NCBI GenBank assembly: GCA_030849465.1 | Contig: JARVLF010000003.1 | Location: forward strand, 372,001-436,000 | DNA length: 64,000 nucleotides | Reading direction: 5' to 3' | Source of the DNA: Moesziomyces globuligerus | Lineage: Eukaryota > Basidiomycota > Ustilaginomycetes > Ustilaginales > Ustilaginaceae | Shown: piece by piece, positions 39,133-48,328 of the stretch | Layout: each line of letters starts with the position of its first letter | How positions within the stretch are numbered: the stretch's first letter is position 1 | Made by a program: the position numbers and the translations under genes | Notes under the pieces: model-generated | What the model was told of the DNA's origin: nothing | Seen by the model: only the letters and a program-made list of their open reading frames with translations | Database searches by the model: none

Positions 39133-40011
39133 GCTGACTTAGAGTTGTTGCGGATTGGTCGATAAAGGGTTCGTTAGGGTTGCGATAGTACTGTGCAGAT
39201 GATCGATGTGTTTAGAGCATCATGATGGGTGCTGGTGTCGAGGCTGGAAATCGGTGTCGGTGTTGCTACAAGTGGTCGTGAAGGGGTCGTTAAGGGCGAT
39301 GAGAGGGGGTGGGTGGGTATCTAGGAGATCGTGTGGGTGAGAAGAAAGGAGAAGGGGGGGACCAGCGGATCAAAGGAATGGGCGCGGACGACGGGCTGGA
39401 TCAGGGGTAAAGAGTAGGCTCGCGTGGTGTGATAGTACGAGGGATTCAGCGAATGGCGTGTTCTTTGCAAGTGTTGCTTAACTTAGGGGCTGTCAGCGCT
39501 GCAAGCGAGCTGCGCAATGCAAAACGTTGCACCGTCGGACTTTTTCTACGTGCATCATTCGATGCCCCCCCCCCCCCCCCTCTTGCCCAATTCAACATGG
39601 TCCATCCACCTGTCGGTCGTGTCGGCCTTGCCATGGTCATGCGAGACATGCTCATCCGACCCACGTCAGACTTCATGTCCACCGTCATGCCGCTCATCGT
39701 GTAAATGAGACCTCGGATGGTGTTGCGTCCAGCCTGCTTAGAGAGTCACAGTGAGGTGCGAAAGCAAACCCTATTCAACATCTCGCCCAAATCTCAGCCG
39801 ATGAATTCACATTTTTCCCGCTCCGCACACGTCCGCTCTCAGTCGCGTGGCAGCAGCGCACGCTTTCCGCATGCATCAATCCTCGCCTCCAAGCCCACAC
39901 CTAAATTGCACGCACGCACGTACTAATTTATAGTCACACTCACATCTCTGGGGCTGCATAGGAGAGCGTTGTGTTCCAGATTACAGTTGCATGTCCAACA
40001 GGCGATCCGCT
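39133..40011. other. Spacer with C16 tract, upstream of the possibly myristoylated protein gene
   Basis: 879 bases between two minus-strand genes. It includes a run of 16 C (39565-39580) and G-rich stretches near 39300-39360. Frames are short and lack domain features. Confidence 0.45.
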
Positions 40012-42333
40012 CTACCCATCCTTGGGAGCGATCTCGCCCGCGAGCGTGTCGAGATGCATGGGTGCCTTTTCGTTCGGAGTCGCCGTCACCGCCGCCGCTG
40101 CCGCCACCGCCGGTTCCACCTCGGGCACCGTCTCGAGCTCCGCCCCTGCCATGGCACCATTCGTCCTCGCTTCCGTCTCGCGTCGGATCTGCTCGACCTG
40201 GGCATCGATATCCCTCGCAAACGCAGCCAGCAGCTTCTCCTCGACTTCGCGCTTCTTCTTGCTCTTCTCGCCGCCCTTCCAGATGAGCACCGCAGCACCG
40301 ATACCCGCCAAGAACGAGCACGGCATAAACGTACCCGTGCTCCACGCCGGCCGATCGCGGTAGTGCGTAGCGTAGCCCCACATGTACCCGCACAGCAGGC
40401 ACTGGAACAGCGAGTTGAGATCGTTCAGGATCGTGATCCACAGCGCATAGCTGATCGAAAACGCATGGTGCGTAAACGTCTCGTGCGGTCGGTACCACGA
40501 CTGCGACTCGGCAAACGCCGTCTGCAGCTCGTGCAGCTTCGCCGCCTGCTGCGGCGTTAACACCACATCGGGCGACAGCGCCAACGTCTGCTCGTCATCC
40601 TCGTCGTCCGACGAATTGTACTCCTCGCCCTCGTCGTCCTCCTCGGCGCGCCGCACCGTCGACACCCTCGAGCCTTGCCTCTCGAGCTCCTGCCCGTTGT
40701 TTGCATTCGCACCCGAGGTCGTCGTCATCTCCTCGCCGGCCTCCGCATCTGGGCCTTCTGCGACGGCACGCTTGGCTGCCGCCTCTCGTCGCTTCTTGTG
40801 AGGCTTGGGGGGCGCGACCGAAGGGATGTCGTTCTTGTCCGCCAGTCGAGGCAGACCTTGCTTCTTCCTCAGCCGCCAGGTCTGATGCTGATAGTGCGCG
40901 ATCCAAGCCATGCGCCACGTGTCTCGTAATCTCCACGGAATCAGGCCCACGCCCGGGATCGTGAAGAGGCCGTTCTCAAATTGAGAAAACACCTCGACCC
41001 AGAACGTCTTGTTCTTGCCGCCATCAATGGCGCCCATCAAGAACAAGACCAGCGCCGCACCACCAAACACCACCAGAAACCCGTAGATGCCCGCGATCAC
41101 GCCCACGGGCGTCTTGAGAAACGCCCACACGCCCTGCATGGCGCGCTTGAACTTCTGCCGCTTGGTCAGCAGCTCGTGCACGTACGCGTCCAGATGCAGA
41201 TCGTCCTCGTCCTCCTTGCTCGCCCCACCGGGCATCTTGGACAGCGCCATACGGCCTTCTTCGAGCTGCAGCTGCGCCTCGGTCGATGTCGCCGACGCAT
41301 CCACCTCCTGCGCAGGCAGATCGATCACCGGTCGTCGATCGTACAACCCGGGGATGTTGGGGAAGATGAGCGAGTTGCCGATGTTGGACAGATGTCCCGC
41401 CGTGCTGACACCCGGATCCACCACTTCGAGCGTATCCACAAGATACGCACTGTGCTCGTCCATCGATGACGTTTCCGAGACCGGCGTGGCATCCTGGCCC
41501 GACAGGTCTGGTTCGCTCGGGTTGGCGATGGATCCGGCCTTGGTCTGGCGCTCTTGCTCCTTGGCCATGTCACCGTACTTGCGGATGAGCGCCATGAACT
41601 TGGTCTCCTTGGCCTGCCCGTGCTCGCGCTGGCCCTCCTTGAGCGGATCGAGCGCGGCGATGCGCCGCAGCCTTTCAGTTCGACGACGCTTATCGCGCTT
41701 CTCGGCCTTTCGGTGATGCTTCTCCGCCAACCTGCGCACGATGCCGTGCGCCGACGGCCGACCGTGGCGGTGGCGTCGGTGATCGTACATAGAATCGTCG
41801 TCGTCGTCGTCTTCTTCGTTTCCGTGGTGGCGGTGGCCGCGTCGACGCTTGGCCTCGTTTGCCTCGGCCTGAGCGGAGAGTCGGGCGAGGTAGGAGCCAG
41901 ACTCGGACGTGACGCTGCCTACATTCGCCTGTACAGGCGTCTGAGTTGCAGCAGCACGGAAGCTCAATGCATCTCCCGAGGCATTCCTGACCTCTGAGTT
42001 GAGGAAGATCTGCGCCTTGGCGAGCTTCTTGGCGTCCTCGGTGCGACGCCTACGCTCTTCGAGCACCTTCTCCGCATCTGGCGACGGCTCCGAGGGTGGG
42101 TAGGTGAAAGGCGCACGGGCCGAGGCTCCGGCGTCGGCGTGCTTGTCGGTGGACAAGTCCGAATCCGAGGATGAACTCGGCGCAGAGCCCGCCGAAGCTT
42201 CTCGGTCGCGGGCTGGGGCTGTGGCCGAGGAGGACGTGGCAGCAGCAGCTGGGAGCGAGGCCGGTGTTGAGATGAACGCTGCGCGCTGCTTTCGCAGGCG
42301 CAGCGTTCGATGGCGATGATGTCGGTGCGGCAT
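40012..42333 (-). CDS. DUF2985-type integral membrane protein
   Basis: Single-exon 773-aa protein. The first about 390 residues are disordered and highly charged, with an acidic run (EEDDDDDDS) and Arg/Lys/His blocks. Then come membrane segments (VGVIAGIYGFLVVFGGAALV, then LFLMGAI), the block FWVEVFSQFENGLFTIPGVG followed by LIPWRLRDTW, and, after an acidic linker, FSISYALWITILNDLNSLFQ and a final pair of helices (MWGYA, FLAGIGAAVLIW). The Q/E-x-x-N-x-LFT ... PWR-x-R-D block and the four-helix arrangement match the fungal DUF2985 family of unknown function. Both termini are probably cytosolic. The C-terminus carries a Lys-rich coiled-coil-like region (KSKKKREVEEKLLAAFARDI). Confidence 0.8.
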   Translation of the reverse strand: MPHRHHRHRTLRLRKQRAAFISTPASLPAAAATSSSATAPARDREASAGSAPSSSSDSDLSTDKHADAGASARAPFTYPPSEPSPDAEKVLEERRRRTEDAKKLAKAQIFLNSEVRNASGDALSFRAAATQTPVQANVGSVTSESGSYLARLSAQAEANEAKRRRGHRHHGNEEDDDDDDSMYDHRRHRHGRPSAHGIVRRLAEKHHRKAEKRDKRRRTERLRRIAALDPLKEGQREHGQAKETKFMALIRKYGDMAKEQERQTKAGSIANPSEPDLSGQDATPVSETSSMDEHSAYLVDTLEVVDPGVSTAGHLSNIGNSLIFPNIPGLYDRRPVIDLPAQEVDASATSTEAQLQLEEGRMALSKMPGGASKEDEDDLHLDAYVHELLTKRQKFKRAMQGVWAFLKTPVGVIAGIYGFLVVFGGAALVLFLMGAIDGGKNKTFWVEVFSQFENGLFTIPGVGLIPWRLRDTWRMAWIAHYQHQTWRLRKKQGLPRLADKNDIPSVAPPKPHKKRREAAAKRAVAEGPDAEAGEEMTTTSGANANNGQELERQGSRVSTVRRAEEDDEGEEYNSSDDEDDEQTLALSPDVVLTPQQAAKLHELQTAFAESQSWYRPHETFTHHAFSISYALWITILNDLNSLFQCLLCGYMWGYATHYRDRPAWSTGTFMPCSFLAGIGAAVLIWKGGEKSKKKREVEEKLLAAFARDIDAQVEQIRRETEARTNGAMAGAELETVPEVEPAVAAAAAVTATPNEKAPMHLDTLAGEIAPKDG

Positions 42334-42822
42334 GTTGGCACTCTACCGCGGCAAGTGCGGAGACAGAGCAAGGTGTATGCTGCTATGGAAGAGGAGCGGA
42401 GGGACGGAAGGGCAGGCACCAAAGTCAAGTGGCTGATTCTAGGCTGGAGTAGTCAACGTGTTGACAGGCACTCCTGCGAAGCTGCAGCCGCTGCGCCGTC
42501 GAGATGCGGCCTCAGCGCGTGTGCACGAAAATCCCCCGCTTTGCTGCATTCAGTACATCCGGTCCAGACCTGCAGCCGAAACCCAAAAAGAAGACGAAAT
42601 TCCCACCTCAGTCTGTGTGCCTTTTGCATTTTTTCACGTCTCGATGCGTGCTTGTGTGCAGGGTCCACAGGTCACAGTCACAACCGCAGACGACGCCAAG
42701 CTTTGCTCCATCGAGGCCAGCCTACGCTGCCCTGACATTTGTGTAAATCGCTTCTCTATTCACCACTCTTCTCAGCTGGCCGTGTATGTGCGCTTCCAAG
42801 CGTGGCGATCCGCGTATCCCGT
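42334..42822. other. Promoter region of the DUF2985 gene
   Basis: 489 bases between two minus-strand genes. The stretch also takes the twinfilin 3' UTR. Nothing else is recognisable. Confidence 0.4.
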
Positions 42823-44812
42823 CTAGTGTCGGCTGGATGCACCAGCCTTGCGGGGCCTCGAGAATCCAGCGGGTTCTGCCTTGGTGAGCGTTGCAGGCGG
42901 CTGATCGCCCACACCGACCACGCCATCGAAGCCGGTCCCCGCGAACTTGTGCCTCTCCTGCGAGAGCACCTCCTCGACCTCGCTCGAGACGTGCGCATGC
43001 GTCAGATCGTCGCGGTCCGAAGCCTCGAGCTGTTCCACCAACGAACGCAGCACGAGTGTCAGCAATTCGGATTCCCACCACGCTTAACGACCCATTCTGT
43101 GGGCGACTTACCTTCTTGACGATGCGCATTCCAGAGAAGCTCTTGACGTGGTTGAGGATGATGAGCACGTTGCTCGAGTAGATCATGCGCGCCTTGACGC
43201 CGCTCGACGCCGGACAGCAGTAGAGCATCGCCACCACACTCTCTCCGGACGTTCGCATCGCCACATCGTCCAGCCGATAGAACGCGATGCGCGGGTCGTG
43301 GCTGCTCAGCGCCGACGGCAGATCCGCTGGCGGCACAAACCGCGGCGGCGACTCGAGCTCCACCGTCTCGCTGCGCAGGTCGATGGCCAGAACGACCAGG
43401 TTCCACTCGGACGTGCCGGAAGCCGTCGACGCAAGCCCCTGGATCGCCTCTTGCACCCCGTCCCCCCACTTGAACCCCACCGACGGACCACTGGCTCCGC
43501 CGGTACTGCCGTTCCCATTGCCCGAAGCACGCTCGGTGGCCTGCAGTCGTCGCAGCTCGGCCAACTCCTCTTCGCGCTGCGTCAGCCCAGTCTTGGAAGC
43601 GCCTGTACCCGAGCCAACCGAGATGGAGCTCTTCTGCTGCTCGGCGGCCTTGGGCTCCGAGTCGTCCAGACTGGCTTGGTCGAGCGAGGTGGGCAGCGTG
43701 GGTTGCGACAGAGAGCCAGCGGTCTGCGAAGACGGAGTCGGAGGCTCTTGAGGCGCTTTGGTCTCCGCCACCTCTTGCTCGGCCGCCGACACTTTGGATT
43801 CCGGCTGCTTCGAGTCTGCAGCGGAGGATACCTCGGCAACAGCAGCGAGCGTCGAATCGGACGGAACAGTGGGCTGCGAGAGGTTGTCGGTGCGACCGGC
43901 GGCTACTGCGGGCGTTGTGGGCTTTTCGGGCGCCTTGGTCTCAGCGACGAATTGCTTGGCGTTGTCTGAAGCGGAAGACGAGGCGGCTGGCTCGCTGTCT
44001 TGTGCGGTCTCGGCAGCGCTCGGTTCGACAATCTCTTCGGAAGCAGGCGGTGATGGACTCTTGAAGGCCGAGGTGAATTCGTGCGAGTTGTATCGCTTGG
44101 GCGCCGGCGGCGTCGAGAGCGTGGGCAGCTCTGCCTCGGGCACGGGCTTGGGGCGCTCTTCTGTGGTCGCAGCCGATGCTCCTCCGGCGCTCGAGACGCC
44201 AGTGACGCCCGAGGTGGCCTGAAGATCAGCAGGCTGGCTCGAGCTCGTAGCATCGTCGTCGCTCGGCTTGAGAGCATTCGCTTTGCCGACGGAGCCAAAG
44301 TTCCTGCGAGCGCCCCCGACGCCGGTGCCTGCAGCATCCGATGCGGCGAGACCGGCGGTCTTGAGTTGCGGGTTCTGGTAGTCGTGCTTTCGGCTGTTGC
44401 GCAGCTTGGTGGGCCAATGGAAGTCGCGGGGGGTGGCGCCGAAGATGGTTTCGAGGAAGTTGCGCTCGGTGAGACCGGCCATGAGCGAGGAGCGCGTGAT
44501 GGCGTACTGCATCTTCTCCTTGATCTTGGCGCCGTCCGGCTGGTAGGAGCAGCAGAGCCACTCCCAATCGCCCGCCGCCGACTGGCTGTCCAGACGGTAG
44601 AGCGCATAGCCGCTGCGCTGGGGATCGTTGGCGAAGAGCTTGGAGAGGATGGGGATGAAGTCGTCCTTGTCGCTCACATTGTCGCTCGAGGGAGGTGCCG
44701 ACTGGACGAGCTTGAGGAAGCCGCCGTCATTCTGCACCAGGATGGCGCGCACCGACGCGTCGGCGTCCTGGAACGCTTTAGCCAAGTCGTCGGCGATGGG
44801 AATGTTAGACAT
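42823..44812 (-). CDS. TWF1: Twinfilin (two ADF-H domains, long linker; 2 exons)
   Basis: Exons 44812-43112 and 43029-42823, with an 82-nt intron (GTAAGT donor, GGAACAG acceptor), give 635 aa. The first ADF-homology domain covers about 1-145 (GYALYRLDSQSAAGDWEWLC and then KMQYAITRSSL, typical of twinfilin). The second covers about 444-590 (IAFYRLDDV, MIYSSNVLIILNHVKSFSGM). The spliced tail ends FSRPRKAGASSRH, like the basic capping-protein-binding tail of twinfilins. Twinfilin binds actin monomers, caps or depolymerises barbed ends and works with capping protein at cortical patches. Known homologues are about 330-350 aa; here a Ser/Ala/Pro/Glu-rich linker of about 290 residues separates the domains. 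The start at MSNIPIADDL is preferred over an upstream in-frame ATG at 44932 because it aligns with the domain. Confidence 0.92.
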
Positions 44813-45282
44813 GGTGACGGCTTCGCGTTGGTGACCAAAGCAGCGGCAATGCGAGAAAGAGTGAGAGATGGAAGAAGGGAGGGGTTTGTCCGCGTGGATG
44901 GGTGTGCGGTGACAGCGAATGTGTGAATGCATGCGGCTGGCGCGTGGCTCTGATCTGGGATGGTCTTCGCGCTGCGCTGCGCTGCGCTGCGCTGCTGGCT
45001 GTGCTGCCGATGTGCGTCGGTGTCATGGCACGCCTCAGGCACACGAGCCTGGCCGTGAGTGTTGCACTGGACTCTTGCCGTGTTGGCTTCGGATCTCCAA
45101 CCCCCCTAAATTCGTGTGGAGTAGAGTTGGACCGTGCATCGACAAGAAAGTCAGACTATGTTAGGTCGTCACGGATCCAGCTCCACGTTCAAAAATCAGG
45201 TTTGCCGGCAAGCGCCGGTCAGCGCTGCGAGGCGTTGCCGAGTGCGCGCAGACCGACCGGCTACTCAATCCTCAGGAAGACC

Positions 45283-45320
<38 letters not shown>

Positions 45321-45473
45321 TCTCTTCGGTGCGGGGAGGGTTGCCGCCCCGGTGTGGACACCCAAGCCTCACTGTGCTTGAAGAGGCGATTCGCACACAC
45401 TTCCGTACGTCTTCCTCCTCTCCATCGAGTCTAGCCTCAACCCCATCATCCTCTCATAGCACATACACTCATC
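44813..45473. other. Divergent promoter, twinfilin and SDR, with short repeats
   Basis: 661 bases between divergent genes. Contains five GCTGC units (44971-44995) and about 11-12 GCA triplets (45285-45319), both visible directly. No RNA gene. Confidence 0.5.
45285..45319. repeat. GCA trinucleotide microsatellite
   Basis: About 11-12 uninterrupted GCA units, 155 bases upstream of the SDR start, outside any supported coding region. Confidence 0.95.
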
Positions 45474-46440
45474 ATGCCTAAGGACGCCGCCCCCGAAGTC
45501 ATGCCCGAGCTGGGCGTCCAGCGCCTCTTCTCGCTCGACGGCAAGGTCGCCCTCGTCACTGGCGGCGGCACCGGTATCGGCAAGATGATCGCCGCCACCT
45601 ACATCCGCAACGGTGCCAAGGTCTACATTGCCAGTCGCAAGCTCGCCGATCTGCAGAAGGTCGCTGTCCAGCTCTCCAAGCTCGCTCCCGGCGATCCCGA
45701 CGGCAACAAGGGCCTCTGCGTCGCTCTCCAGGCCGACGTCGGCAGCAAGGCCGGCTGCGATGCGCTCGCAGAGCAGGTCAAGAAGGTCGAGACCCGCCTC
45801 GACATCCTCGTCAACAACTCGGGTTTGACCTGGGGCGCTCCCATGGTCGACTTCCCCGAGCAGAAGGGCTGGGACAAGGTGTTTGACCTCAACGTCAAGA
45901 GCCAGTTCTACCTCACCGTCGCCCTCCTCCCCCTCCTCGAGAACGGCAAGAGCAACACCGATCACGCCTCCGTCCTCAACATCGCCTCCACCGCTGCCAT
46001 CGTTCCCCTTGCAGAGGGTGGCCTTTCGGCTCCCGGAAACGGCACCTACTCCTGTAAGTGGATCTGCTTCCCGTCCGCATTGCGCGGTCCCTGTCGTGAC
46101 GAATCCACTAATCCGCTCTGTCTGCTCCCTTTGGCGCGTAGATCAACCCTCGAAGGCGGCATCGCTGCACCTCACGCGCGTACTTGCAAACTCGCTCGCC
46201 GAAAAGTACATTATGGTCAACGCCATCTGCCCCGGTGTCTTCCCCTCGCGCATGACCGCATACGGCCTCGAGGAGAACCGCGACCTGCTCGAAGGCATCC
46301 AGCCCACCGGCCGTGTCGGCACGCCAGAGGACATTGGCGGTGTCGCCATGTTCTTCGCCTCCCGCGCAGGCGCTCACTGCACCGGGACCGGCATCGTCGT
46401 CGACGGTGGCCAGAGCATCCAGTTCCAGCCCCGCCTGTAA
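45474..46440 (+). CDS. Classical short-chain dehydrogenase/reductase (2 exons)
   Basis: Exons 45474-46053 and 46142-46440, with an 88-nt GT-AG intron (branch-like CCACTAATCC), give 292 aa. The splice restores the active site: TYS joined to YQPSK (Tyr194, Lys198). Other motifs are the cofactor loop VTGGGTGIGK (28-37), NNSG (114-117), the catalytic Ser in NIASTAA, and the C-terminal VDGGQSI. SDRs with this pattern reduce ketones or oxidise alcohols with NAD(P)H; the closest themes are fungal and bacterial 3-oxoacyl-ACP-reductase-like or RhlG-like enzymes. No targeting signal is obvious, and no PTS1 tripeptide is present (ends PRL). The physiological substrate is unknown. Without the intron the frame would run on into a nonsense tail. 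Confidence 0.92.
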
Positions 46441-46598
46441 TGCTCCTATTCCCCTTTCTCTCCATCAGGCCAATCCATTTCTTCTCCAGCTCAAACAGTG
46501 TCCCTGCGTACACGTGCGAATTTACGCGCACAATCGCCTTCGAGTGGGATGCATATACAAATACAGATGCTCGGAACACGTGAGCCGAGTGGAATGTG

Positions 46599-47080
46599 TT
46601 AGTCCTGGACGTATCGTCGACGCATGGTGCGGTACTTCTTCAGCGAGTACAACGTCTCGGTCTCTGCCAGAGACGTCAGCATGAATGACACGCAAGTAAA
46701 GCAAAAGAGGAGTCAATCATCAGAGTAGCGATCGCACCCGAACAATGGCGCCGCTATGCTCACCCTTTTTGACGAACTCAGCCAGGTCGAGCTTGGCCTT
46801 GATTTCTTTTTCGTCGGTCAAGTGGGCGTTCTTGGCAAACATGCTGCGCAGCTTGCCCAGGAAGTTGTACTTCGGATCTGGGTAGTCTCTTCCCAGTCTG
46901 TGCAGCTGTGCCGCGAGTAAGGAGGGTCGAGAGGAAATGGCGATCAGCAAGACGATCGCAGGTGAGGCTCTATCTGGGTCCGGCATCGAACTGCATGAGG
47001 CGAGGCTGCGAAGGCGTAGGGCTTACCTCTTTGTACAGGCCAATGGCTCTGGCCCGCAAAGGGTGGCCGAGCGGGGGCAT
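46599..47080 (-). CDS. ETFRF1: ETFRF1/LYRM5-like LYR-motif mitochondrial protein (3 exons)
   Basis: Three small exons, 47080-47027, 46905-46764 and 46663-46599, with GT-AG introns of 121 and 100 nt, give 86 aa. All junctions keep phase and rebuild one family sequence: the first exon ends in the LYR-type motif IGLYKE; the second continues LHRLGRDYPDPKYNFLGKLR and LAEFVKK; the third reads ETETLYSLKKYRTMRRRY. This matches LYRM5/ETFRF1 (LYK-x-L-x-x-LGRDYP ... GEFV-K-E-x-x-x-LY-x-LRKYR), which binds electron-transfer flavoprotein in mitochondria and displaces its FAD. No other start fits. Each exon alone is too short to stand out, which is why such a gene is easily missed. It shares a 256-base divergent promoter with the UXT-like gene. 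Confidence 0.9.
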
Positions 47081-47336
47081 GTTCGCAAGGTGGCGAGCAA
47101 GTGGCGAGCGGGAGTGCGTGGAGCTAAGCCAAGGAAGCGTTGTGGCCCAAGTCGTGAGTAACAGCTTTGGCTCGAGAGTGTGAGTGCTGTGTTAACCTCC
47201 ACTCGCGGATCCCACGTGAACCGCGGAAAAAGGCGCCCAAAATTCCGGTCATCAAAATGTGACAGGCGCATGAACACCTTCGACCTTCATCTCTTCCAAC
47301 CGCGAACCTCTGGATTGACACGAAGCAGCTGGCAGG

Positions 47337-48159
47337 ATGGAGCGCTTCCAGCAGGAGTCCGAGATCGACGAGGCGACCAAGTCCGAGACCGCCTCGGCGC
47401 TTTCCAAGTCTCGAGAGTTCCTCACCGCCCGCCTTCTGCCGGACCTCGAGCGCGCCAACCGCGACCACCAGAACCTGGTCGCACAGATCGACGAGTACAA
47501 GAAGCTACGCGAGGCGCTGCGCTCGATTGACGCACAGGAGGATCGTATGAACGACCCGGCGGCCACCTCGAAGGACACGACTTATCTCGCAGATATCGGC
47601 GCAGGCGTCGCTGCTCCCACAAAGCTGTAAGCACCCCCCCCCCCCCCCCCCTTCTTTTTCCTCCCCCTCAAGCTGCAAAGACGCGGCGCCTTGGTGGTCA
47701 GCTGACTGACTTGACCCGAACCTGGCTGGTCGAGGATAGTGTCCATGAAGAAAAGCCGATCGTTTCGCTTGGACTGGCCAACTTTTACGCCCAGCTCACC
47801 AACAGAGAGGCACGCGCCTTCATCACCAAGAAGCTGGCTTTGCTCGAAACGTAAGCTCCGTCCTGATCTCACGCTGCATCACCAAGATCTTTCTAGCTGA
47901 ACAAGCGTCGTCTGCTGCCTTCATGATTGGAATGATCATCAGAAAACGCGACCGTGCGATCGACAAACTCGCTCAGATCGAGGCACACGTTCATCTGGTA
48001 TGTAGCGCAGCTTCCATCTACCACTCTCGCACTCGACAGCTAGCTCGCCTTCGCTCCCGTCGCTGACATTGGTGATTTGTTAATGGCTTGCAGACTTCCA
48101 AATCCATCACGCAGCTCGACAACTTGCATCGCGGCGGCTCGATCATCGACGACGTGTGA
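47337..48159 (+). CDS. UXT-like prefoldin alpha-type subunit (4 exons)
   Basis: Exons 47337-47626, 47740-47850, 47943-47997 and 48094-48159, with introns of 113, 92 and 96 nt, all GT-AG and in phase, give 173 aa. The N-terminal helix (MERFQQESEIDEATKSETAS to KKLREALRSI) and the C-terminal helix (KKLALLETKRDRAIDKLAQI) flank a beta-hairpin region (YLADIGAG, then IVSLGLANFYAQLT). That is the prefoldin-alpha layout, and the hairpin plus following helix recall UXT/ART-27. UXT-type proteins belong to prefoldin-like chaperone complexes (R2TP/URI). A generic prefoldin alpha subunit is the alternative. The first intron contains 18 consecutive C shortly after its donor. Confidence 0.75.
47634..47651. 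repeat. Poly-C tract (18) inside an intron
   Basis: Eighteen consecutive C begin seven bases after the first base of intron 1 of the UXT-like gene. Confidence 0.9.
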
Positions 48160-48328
48160 TCTGCCTGTGCGAACGGCCACTTCTCGTCAGAGCAATCTGT
48201 ATTTGTACCGCTAGAAACAATGAGATCGATTGCATTTTCGCGCTAATTTCTCCACAAGAAGAGGTCTAGGAGCAGGGGGAGAGTGGATAGCTCGACTACC
48301 GGCAGTGAGCAGCATAAGCATGTCGCTG

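Noticed and set aside
39565..39580. Poly-C tract as a telomere or origin element
   Set aside because: A plain homopolymer without telomere-type repeats or an origin-like context.
45285..45319. GCA run as a coding polyglutamine tract
   Set aside because: It lies upstream of the SDR start in a promoter and its frames have no conserved flanks.
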